This document shows, in pieces, positions 7,384-12,231 of a DNA stretch of 12,231 nucleotides (position 1 is its first letter; the number at the start of each line of letters is the position of its first letter). The translations under genes were made by a program, and so were the position numbers. The DNA is from Duncaniella sp. (lineage in GTDB: Bacteria > Bacteroidota > Bacteroidia > Bacteroidales > Muribaculaceae). Under the pieces are notes generated by a model, which did no database searches, was not told the origin of the DNA, and was given only the letters and a program-made list of their open reading frames with translations. The stretch covers positions 1 to 12,231 of the forward strand of contig JAFLRW010000047.1 of the NCBI GenBank assembly GCA_022511285.1, in the 5' to 3' direction.

Positions 7384-8120
7384 ACATCATACATCCGCTT
7401 CTCTCTCTATCCGGCATAAAGGCATTCTATACCACACGAGGCATTGACTACGCCACACCTTATTCCGGTTTCAATGTGTGCCATTATACGGGAGACACGC
7501 CGGGCCATTACTCAAAGTGCCGCAAAGAGCTTGCCGCAGAATTAGGAGTGGAGGAGGATGCAATAGTGATGCCTCGACAGACTCACTCCTCACGAGTAGC
7601 CACTATCACAGAAAAGGATACTCTGCTTGACGATGGCATTGATGCGTTAGTCACCACCTCACGCAGAATCATAATAGGGGTCAATACTGCTGACTGTGTG
7701 CCTGTGGTTATGGCTGATCCTGTGGCCGGAGTCATCGGTGTGGCTCATGCCGGATGGCGTGGCGCATTATCAGGCATTGTTGCCAATACTTTTGATGCGA
7801 TGGTTGGCGCAGGGGCATCGCACTGCGACATTCAGGTAGCGTTCGGCCCTTCAATTTGTTCAGAGTGTTTCGAGGTTGGCGAAGAGGTGGCAAGCCTCTT
7901 TCCGCAGGAGGATGTTGTGCGACGATGCGGTTTTCAGCGCCCCCACATTGACTTGCAGCGCTTCCTTGCCAGACAGTTGGCAGAATACGGCATCGCCTCG
8001 TCGGCAATCACGCCGTTTGACCGTAGATTATGCACTCGGTGCCACCCGACGCACTTTTTTTCAGCGCGAGCTCTCGGCATTCGGTCTGGAAGAGTGTTTA
8101 CGTTTGCTTATTTAGAATGA
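7377..8120 (+). CDS. pgeF: Peptidoglycan editing factor / laccase-domain protein (YfiH family)
   Basis: This family (YfiH, YlmD, FAMIN) cleaves purine nucleosides by phosphorolysis; E. coli YfiH, named PgeF, prevents misincorporation of L-Ser into peptidoglycan stems. The 247 residues carry all conserved metal-site motifs: MPRQTHSSRV with His70, NTADCVPVV with Cys107 and GVAHAGWRG with His124. Also present are FGPSICSECFEVGEE (156-170) and the C-terminal DRRLCTRCHPTHFFSARALG. The only in-frame start in the region is GTG at 7377; no ATG precedes it before the opposite gene, and the N-terminus IKAFYTTRG fits the family. The gene is divergent from the transporter with a 48-nt gap. Its stop codon sits inside a perfect palindrome. 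Confidence 0.93.
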   Translation: MQNIIHPLLSLSGIKAFYTTRGIDYATPYSGFNVCHYTGDTPGHYSKCRKELAAELGVEEDAIVMPRQTHSSRVATITEKDTLLDDGIDALVTTSRRIIIGVNTADCVPVVMADPVAGVIGVAHAGWRGALSGIVANTFDAMVGAGASHCDIQVAFGPSICSECFEVGEEVASLFPQEDVVRRCGFQRPHIDLQRFLARQLAEYGIASSAITPFDRRLCTRCHPTHFFSARALGIRSGRVFTFAYLE

Positions 8121-8127
8121 TTCTAAA
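8111..8127. promoter_or_regulatory. Perfect 17-bp palindrome on the pgeF stop codon (7-1-7 type)
   Basis: TTTAGAAT-G-ATTCTAAA is an uninterrupted inverted repeat with one central base. With a one-base centre it is poorly suited to an RNA hairpin and no T tract follows, so a DNA-binding dyad is more likely than a terminator. The inner 15 bp agree at 12 of 14 arm positions with the PerR box TTATAATnATTATAA, and less well with the Fur box. Function is inferred only. Confidence 0.5.
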
Positions 8128-8374
8128 TAGTGCCGGGTTGCCCTAAAGCTTAAATATGAAGCTGTAATCATCTGAAAAATAACTTGTTGGAAAGCGAAGA
8201 TTTTGCGGTTGCGATAATTGATTGAATTACCCGGATTTTGCTGTTAACATTCTGATTGCTATGGCTTTACGTGATGTTGGTTTTTCCAAAAAACAGAGTT
8301 ATTAACATAGCACCTTTAAACTATTGTAAATCAATACAATTATAAAATTGCGATAAAAACCAAGAAAAAAAAGA

Positions 8375-8406
8375 TTTGATTTTTTGATTTTTTTTTTGGA
8401 AATTTG
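8375..8406 (+). promoter_or_regulatory. Promoter for dnaA
   Basis: TTTG (8375-8378), a 20-nt spacer and GAAATTTG (8399-8406) fit the Bacteroidota promoter, with one mismatch at the first base of the -7 box. The spacer contains a run of ten T residues (8388-8397). Transcription would start near 8412, so the transcript would begin just before the hairpin at 8417-8435. Confidence 0.6.
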
Positions 8407-8416
8407 CAAACGGATT

Positions 8417-8435
8417 GCCCCGGTAACGCCGGGGC
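8417..8435 (+). promoter_or_regulatory. GC-rich stem-loop in the dnaA leader
   Basis: GCCCCGG (8417-8423) pairs perfectly with CCGGGGC (8429-8435) around the 5-nt loop TAACG, and GTTTTCT follows. The stem is the strongest visible hairpin in an otherwise AT-rich region and lies 17 nt upstream of the dnaA ATG. It could be an attenuator-type terminator or a 5' stabilising hairpin. Confidence 0.6.
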
Positions 8436-8452
8436 GTTTTCTCCGAAAAACA

Positions 8453-9838
8453 ATGCAAAACAAGTACTCAAAAATGTGGGATGAGTGTCTCGCAATCATA
8501 CGTGACACGATTCCTGCCGAACAATTCAGCTCGTGGTTCAGCCCGTTGTCGTTTATGCGCTTTGCCGACAATGTGCTCACAATCTCGTGCCCCTCTGAAT
8601 TCTTCGCGGAGCAGCTTGAAGAACGCTATATCCGAGTGCTTGGTCTCTCGCTGAAGAGAGTCTTCGGAGAAGGAATCAGGCTAATCTACGAATTCCCGAT
8701 TGTTGCCGGTGACCCAAAGTCATTTGTGAATATGGGGAGCGGGCATCCGAGCCCTGCTGTAAAGCCTGCTCCAGGCGCTACGGCCAATCCATTTAAGGAA
8801 AGATATGTAGAGGAGATTGACTCTCAGCTTAATCCGGAGTATACATTTGAGAACTATTGCATCAGCGATAGCAATAAGGTGGCGCGCTCGATTGGTGAAG
8901 CTATTGCCAACGATCCCCGCTTGCAGACATTCAATCCCTTGTTCGTGTTTGGGCCTTGCGGTGTGGGCAAAACCCACTTGATTCAGGCCATAGGCATTCG
9001 CATCAAGGAACGCGATCCCCGCTCACGCGTATTATACATTACGGCCCGATTGTTTGAGAGCCAGTTCACAGCTGCCGTGCAACGCAGCAAGGTCAACGAT
9101 TTCATATCGTTCTATCAGAGCATTGACACTCTTATTATAGACGATATTCAGGACTTTATTGGGAAGGAAAAGACTCAAGGCACTTTCTTCCACATCTTCA
9201 ACCACCTCAAGCAGAACAACAAACAGCTCATAATGTCGAGTGACTGCCGCCCCTCTGATATGGAGGGGATGGAGGAGCGTCTGCTCTCACGCTTCAAGAG
9301 TGGAATGACGGCACAATTGGAGAAACCCGATATGCAATTGCGGCTTGATGTGCTTCGCAGCAAGGCTCGCCGTAACGGTCTCGAGCTCCCTGAGGATGTG
9401 ATTCAATATATAGCCGCCAATGTCACTGACTCCATTCGAGAGTTGGAAGGAGTAGTGGTGTCGCTTTTGGCCAATGCCACTGTGCTAAATAAAGAGATAA
9501 GCGTTGAGTTGGCTCGACGAGTGCTTTCCAATGCCATAAGGCTTAACAAGCGCACCATTAATTTTGACACAATAGCCAAGCAAGTGTGTCATTACTACAA
9601 GATAGATCATAGCCTTCTGCCTGCCAAGTCGCGTAAGCGCGAAGTGAGCGATGCACGCCAGATGGTGATGTATCTTGCCAAAAAGCACACTAATATGCCG
9701 CTAAAAGCTATTGGTGCCCGTCTGCAACGCACTCACGCAACAGTTATTTACGCTTGCCGTCTTATTGACGAACGTCTCCCGATTGAGAAGCAACTTCAGG
9801 AAGATGTCTCTTCTATCGAGCAGGAATTGATGAGCTGA
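8453..9838 (+). CDS. dnaA: Chromosomal replication initiator protein DnaA
   Basis: DnaA binds DnaA boxes and opens the replication origin. In this 461-residue protein domain I (about 1-80, MQNKYSKMWDECLAII, WFSPLSF) is followed by a Pro/Ala-rich linker. The AAA+ domain has Walker A GPCGVGKT (167-174), Walker B LIIDDIQ (227-233), the arginine-finger region RLLSRF (276-281) and sensor II SIRELEG with Arg329. The C-terminal DNA-binding domain ends in RTHATVIYAC (426-435), the DnaA signature helix, where E. coli has RDHTTVLHAC. The start at 8453 is chosen because the N-terminus matches domain I; a TTG at 8384 is in frame but lies in the promoter spacer and would translate through the leader hairpin. 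The length is typical. dnaN is not adjacent. Confidence 0.97.
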   Translation: MQNKYSKMWDECLAIIRDTIPAEQFSSWFSPLSFMRFADNVLTISCPSEFFAEQLEERYIRVLGLSLKRVFGEGIRLIYEFPIVAGDPKSFVNMGSGHPSPAVKPAPGATANPFKERYVEEIDSQLNPEYTFENYCISDSNKVARSIGEAIANDPRLQTFNPLFVFGPCGVGKTHLIQAIGIRIKERDPRSRVLYITARLFESQFTAAVQRSKVNDFISFYQSIDTLIIDDIQDFIGKEKTQGTFFHIFNHLKQNNKQLIMSSDCRPSDMEGMEERLLSRFKSGMTAQLEKPDMQLRLDVLRSKARRNGLELPEDVIQYIAANVTDSIRELEGVVVSLLANATVLNKEISVELARRVLSNAIRLNKRTINFDTIAKQVCHYYKIDHSLLPAKSRKREVSDARQMVMYLAKKHTNMPLKAIGARLQRTHATVIYACRLIDERLPIEKQLQEDVSSIEQELMS

Positions 9839-9871
9839 CGGCTATCGACCGACGCATTTTTACGATTTGAT

Positions 9872-9903
9872 AATCCCGATGTTGCAATAGCACGGGATTT
9901 TTT
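9872..9903 (+). terminator. Rho-independent terminator of dnaA
   Basis: AATCCCG (9872-9878) pairs with CGGGATT (9893-9899) around a 14-nt loop and leads directly into a run of six T residues (9898-9903). It is 33 nt after the dnaA stop. The loop is long, which lowers the expected strength somewhat. Confidence 0.7.
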
Positions 9904-9912
9904 GTATCTTTG
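9882..9912 (+). promoter_or_regulatory. Promoter for the fabG-DUF4290-rimM operon
   Basis: TTG (9882-9884), a 20-nt spacer and TATCTTTG (9905-9912) fit the Bacteroidota promoter; the -7 box and the following GCA match well. Transcription would start near 9918, about 37 nt before fabG. The -33 element lies in the loop of the dnaA terminator hairpin. Confidence 0.8.
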
Positions 9913-9954
9913 CACGTTATTTAAACAGAATTATCAACATAATACACAGACATT

Positions 9955-10701
9955 ATGAAACTTCTCGAAGGGAAAGTAGCCCTCATCACCGGCGCTGCTC
10001 GCGGCATTGGAAAGGGTATAGCTCTGAAATTTGCTGCTGAAGGTGCGGATATCGCATTTACTGACTTGCGTCGCGACGAAAATATGGAAGCAACCGAAAA
10101 AGAGCTTGCTGCTCTTGGCGTAAAAGCCATCGGTTACAGCTCGGATGCCTCTAATTTTGAGCAGACTGCTGAAGTAGTGGCTAAAATTAAAGAAGATTTC
10201 GGGCACATTGACGTTCTCGTCAACAACGCAGGCATTACTAAGGATGGATTGATGATGCGTATGACAGAGGCTCAATGGGATATGGTGCTCAATGTCAATC
10301 TCAAGAGCGCATTCAACTTTATCCACGCTGTGCTCCCCATAATGATTAGACAGCGTTCAGGCTCAATCATCAATATGGCATCTGTGGTGGGAGTGCATGG
10401 CAATGCCGGTCAGTCAAACTATGCCGCTTCAAAGGCCGGACTGATTGCCCTTGCAAAGAGCATCGCCCAGGAAGTTGGTTCTCGCGGCATCCGTGCCAAT
10501 GCCATCGCCCCCGGATTTATTGAAACAGCTATGACTGCCGCTCTCTCTGACGAGGTGCGCGCTGATTGGGCTGCCAAAATTCCCCTGCGCCGTGCCGGCC
10601 AAGTGGATGATATTGCAAATGTTGCCACCTTCCTCGCCTCTGATATGTCGAGCTATGTATCAGGCCAAGTTATCGAGGTTGATGGCGGTATGAATATGTA
10701 A
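9955..10701 (+). CDS. fabG: 3-oxoacyl-[acyl-carrier-protein] reductase
   Basis: FabG reduces 3-oxoacyl-ACP to 3-hydroxyacyl-ACP with NADPH in each cycle of type II fatty-acid synthesis, in the cytoplasm. The 248-residue short-chain dehydrogenase has the Rossmann motif TGAARGIG (12-19) and NNAG (90-93). The catalytic set is Ser143, Tyr156 and Lys160 (SNYAASKAG), and the C-terminus SGQVIEVDGGMNM is typical of FabG. DLRR (37-40) after the second strand supplies the basic residues expected for NADPH preference. The length is standard. It is the first gene of an operon, 4 nt... spacing of 3 nt to the DUF4290 gene, rather than sitting beside fabD, acpP or fabF as often seen elsewhere. Another SDR function cannot be excluded, but the motif set favours FabG. 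Confidence 0.93.
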   Translation: MKLLEGKVALITGAARGIGKGIALKFAAEGADIAFTDLRRDENMEATEKELAALGVKAIGYSSDASNFEQTAEVVAKIKEDFGHIDVLVNNAGITKDGLMMRMTEAQWDMVLNVNLKSAFNFIHAVLPIMIRQRSGSIINMASVVGVHGNAGQSNYAASKAGLIALAKSIAQEVGSRGIRANAIAPGFIETAMTAALSDEVRADWAAKIPLRRAGQVDDIANVATFLASDMSSYVSGQVIEVDGGMNM

Positions 10702-10704
10702 TAT

Positions 10705-11292
10705 ATGCTCACTTATAACACCCACCGTCAGAAATTAGTGTTGCCTGAATATGGCAGAAATATCCAGCAGATGGTGGACCATTGCCTCACCATTGAGGAC
10801 CGCGATGAGCGCACTCGTTGCGCTTACTCAATAGTTGAGGCAATGGGCAGATTGCTGCCCCGACTCAAAGAGCAGCCGGACTACAAACATAAACTGTGGG
10901 ACCACTTGATGATTATGAGCGGAAACAATCTTGATGTGGATTTTCCTTTTGAGATTACCAATCCCGACAGTTTTAGTCCGACTCCCGATCCGGTCCCCTA
11001 TCCGAGGCAAAATATCCGTTATCGCCACTATGGCAAGCAGATAGAGATGATGATTGATCAGGCTGCGTCGATGGCTGACGGACCGGAGAAGGATGAGGTG
11101 TGTCTGCTTGTGGCCAATCATTTGAAGAAGATGCTTGTTGCGCTTGACCGCGACACTGTCGATGATGCACGTGTGCTGTCCGACCTTGCTGAACTCTCTC
11201 ACGGCCTTATCCGTCTTAATCCTGAGGATGTGAAACTTCACGATTTCAAGATTATAGCTCCCCCCGTGTCGAAGAAAAAGAAAAAACACTGA
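10705..11292 (+). CDS. DUF4290 family protein, function unknown
   Basis: The 195-residue soluble protein begins MLTYNTHRQKLVLPEYGRNIQ and contains IEDRDERTRCAYSIVEAMGRLLP and a LWDHLMIMSGNNLDVDFPFE segment, which I recognise as the DUF4290 family of Bacteroidota. It appears mainly helical in the first and last thirds, with a Pro-rich middle (about 90-105) and a lysine-rich tail (SKKKKKH). No catalytic motif, signal peptide or membrane segment is visible. In Bacteroidota this gene is usually followed by murA and rimM; here rimM follows directly. Conserved proximity to rimM hints at a role near ribosome maturation or envelope synthesis, but this is inference. The start is 3 nt past the fabG stop. 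Confidence 0.88.
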   Translation: MLTYNTHRQKLVLPEYGRNIQQMVDHCLTIEDRDERTRCAYSIVEAMGRLLPRLKEQPDYKHKLWDHLMIMSGNNLDVDFPFEITNPDSFSPTPDPVPYPRQNIRYRHYGKQIEMMIDQAASMADGPEKDEVCLLVANHLKKMLVALDRDTVDDARVLSDLAELSHGLIRLNPEDVKLHDFKIIAPPVSKKKKKH

Positions 11293-11322
11293 TTCTTGTC
11301 TGGCTCCTCGCATATACCCGAA

Positions 11323-11865
11323 ATGATTACCCCCGGCTCGCTCACTCTGGCAGGAAAGTTCAACAAGCCCCACGGCATCAAAGGAGAAATATCGGCCACG
11401 ATGTTTCTCGATGATATGGAGCCTGACGACTTAAGGTGTTTGTTTGTGGAGATGGATGGAATTCCGGTGCCGTTTTTCATCACAGGCTCCCGCCCGAAGA
11501 GTAGTGAGACTTGGCTGCTGACAATTGACGGCATCGACACTGAAGAGGAGGCCCGAGAGATGGTCAATAAAGAATTTTTTGCCCTTACTGACGAACTGCC
11601 CGGAGGCGAGTCCCTTAGTCAGGATGCAGATGGCTTTTATGCAGAAGATTTGGTGGGGTTTGAAATATTCGACTCTGAAGCCGGCAATCTTGGACGCGTC
11701 TCAGATATTAATGACCAGACGGAAAATGTGCTTTTCATCGTCACTCGTCCCGACGGCTCTGAGCTGCTTATCCCGGTTGTAGATGAGTTTATAATTGAAA
11801 TTGACATTCCTGGTCGTAGGCTGTTGACATCAGTCCCGGCTGCTATTCTCGACCTTAACTCTTAG
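11323..11865 (+). CDS. rimM: Ribosome maturation factor RimM
   Basis: RimM binds ribosomal protein S19 and helps assemble the head of the 30S subunit and process 16S rRNA. The 180 residues show the N-terminal RimM barrel with LAGKFNKPHGIKGEIS (9-24). The C-terminal PRC barrel has AEDLVGFEIFDSEAGNLGRVSDI (107-129), then ELLIPVVDEFIIEIDIPGRRL (147-167), the last part being the usual family ending. The ATG at 11323 gives the expected N-terminus; an in-frame TTG at 11296, 3 nt after the DUF4290 stop, would add nine residues and would suit tight coupling, so it is a possible alternative. The length is normal. It lies in the fabG operon and a small acidic-protein gene follows after 29 nt. Confidence 0.94.
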   Translation: MITPGSLTLAGKFNKPHGIKGEISATMFLDDMEPDDLRCLFVEMDGIPVPFFITGSRPKSSETWLLTIDGIDTEEEAREMVNKEFFALTDELPGGESLSQDADGFYAEDLVGFEIFDSEAGNLGRVSDINDQTENVLFIVTRPDGSELLIPVVDEFIIEIDIPGRRLLTSVPAAILDLNS

Positions 11866-11894
11866 CCTGTCCAATACAAACATACTGTCAACCT

Positions 11895-12212
11895 ATGAAA
11901 GAGTATCAGGAAAAAGAAGCTATTGCCGCAATGAGGACCGCTCTATCGGCTGAAGCATCGGCACGCATAAATGACGATGAACTGCAAAACATTATTGATA
12001 TCATCTGGGATTGGTATGAAGATAATGGATTGCTCGACATTGACGCTGAGGCTGACGACGATAATGTGAATACAGATGAGCTCGTGGCCCATGTGCGTAA
12101 AGTGTTGGCCAAAGATAAGCTGTCGCCTGTGGAGGCCTCCGAGGTGGAGCCTCTTGTAATGGCTCAGCTCCAATACGAACAATCTCTTGAAGACGATTTT
12201 GACTTGTTATGA
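11895..12212 (+). CDS. Small acidic protein of unknown function
   Basis: The 105-residue protein is strongly acidic and probably all-helical. An N-terminal helix (about 1-22) precedes DDELQNIIDIIWDWYEDNGLLDID (27-50), an Asp-rich linker AEADDDNVNT (51-60), and a helical second half with HVRKVLAKDKLSPVE (66-80) and an acidic C-terminus. It has no cysteine, signal peptide or membrane segment. I believe similar short proteins occur in other Bacteroidales but know no function. Its place after rimM and its stop overlapping the next start (TATGATG) suggest membership of the operon and translational coupling. Codon use looks like its neighbours, so it is probably a real gene. A protein-protein or ribosome-associated role would be speculation. 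Confidence 0.8.
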   Translation: MKEYQEKEAIAAMRTALSAEASARINDDELQNIIDIIWDWYEDNGLLDIDAEADDDNVNTDELVAHVRKVLAKDKLSPVEASEVEPLVMAQLQYEQSLEDDFDLL

Positions 12213-12231
12213 TGCGCCGGCTACTCTCTCT
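12209..12231 (+). CDS. Start of a further gene, cut by the window edge
   Basis: Two in-frame ATGs (12209 and 12212) overlap the preceding TGA, followed by Arg-Arg-Leu-Leu-Ser codons to the window end. A basic start followed by leucines would suit a signal peptide or membrane anchor. The identity cannot be told from seven or eight codons. Confidence 0.4.

Larger units (their letters stand above)
8121..8452. other. 332-nt AT-rich intergenic region upstream of dnaA
   Basis: I see no convincing gene in this stretch. It contains the palindrome at its left edge and an A5-6/T5 dyad around 8281-8293. One 7-of-9 DnaA-box-like site, TTATTAACA, lies at 8299-8307. The 8360-8399 A-tract/T-tract dyad, the dnaA promoter and the leader hairpin fill the right part. 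Only one weak DnaA box is visible, so it does not look like a classic replication origin, although its AT content is high. Confidence 0.5.
9839..9954. other. 116-nt intergenic region dnaA-fabG
   Basis: This gap holds the terminator and promoter described next. It also contains a DnaA-box-like nonamer TTATCAACA at 9931-9939 (8 of 9 against TTATCCACA), in the fabG leader downstream of the -7 box. Confidence 0.5.

Noticed and set aside
7329..7394. N-terminal extension of the EamA transporter to 7394
   Set aside because: It would overlap pgeF and a perfect minus-strand promoter; the start at 7328 fits the family better.
8111..8127. Palindrome as a terminator of pgeF
   Set aside because: A one-base centre allows only a short A-U stem as RNA, and no T tract follows.
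8384..8452. TTG start extending DnaA by 23 residues
   Set aside because: This start is inside the promoter spacer, upstream of the predicted transcription start, and would be read through the leader hairpin.
8121..8452. Replication origin next to dnaA
   Set aside because: Only one weak DnaA-box-like site is visible and no cluster; AT-richness alone is not enough. Whole-chromosome GC skew would decide.
10828..11373. Antisense reading frame of 181 codons opposite DUF4290/rimM
   Set aside because: No family features and no promoter; both sense genes are well supported.

Overview
The window looks like a chromosomal housekeeping segment of a member of the Bacteroidales, plausibly Muribaculaceae or a close relative (the family is an inference). 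Three things support this. Four intergenic spots carry the Bacteroidota promoter form, TAnnTTTG with a TTTG-like -33 element 20 nt upstream, or the -7 box alone. Start codons are preceded by A-rich sequence rather than a GGAGG-type ribosome binding site. A DUF4290 gene, a family I know only from Bacteroidota, is present. All genes look intact except those cut by the window edges. I see no tRNA, rRNA, CRISPR array, insertion sequence, prophage or integrase.

Layout, left to right. Positions 3-3191 (+) hold the 3' end of a TlpA-like thiol-disulfide oxidoreductase, a phosphinothricin-type GNAT acetyltransferase and a secreted type I pullulanase. They are followed closely by ispE (3207-4028, +) of the non-mevalonate isoprenoid pathway. 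A 107-nt gap with a promoter precedes the chaperone pair grpE-dnaJ (4136-5910, +), with a YfcD/Idi-like Nudix hydrolase attached 5 nt after dnaJ. A DMT/EamA transporter (6402-7328, -) runs toward the Nudix gene and overlaps its 3' end by 18 nt. A 48-nt gap separates the transporter from pgeF (7377-8120, +) and contains -7 boxes for both strands facing each other.

A 332-nt AT-rich stretch (8121-8452) follows, the largest non-coding region. It holds a perfect 17-bp palindrome on the pgeF stop codon, a promoter, homopolymer tracts and a GC-rich leader hairpin in front of dnaA (8453-9838, +). A rho-independent terminator after dnaA is physically merged with the promoter of the last operon: fabG, DUF4290, rimM, a small acidic protein of unknown function, and the first codons of a further gene (9955-12231, +).

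The genes cover fatty-acid synthesis, isoprenoid precursors, replication initiation, 30S maturation, protein folding and peptidoglycan quality control, plus one glycan-degrading enzyme. I do not see a new defence or mobile system here. The points that merit a second look are regulatory: overlapping or nested promoters and terminators, the dnaA leader, and the 7-1-7 palindrome. A second theme is gene order, with fabG in front of DUF4290 and no murA between DUF4290 and rimM.
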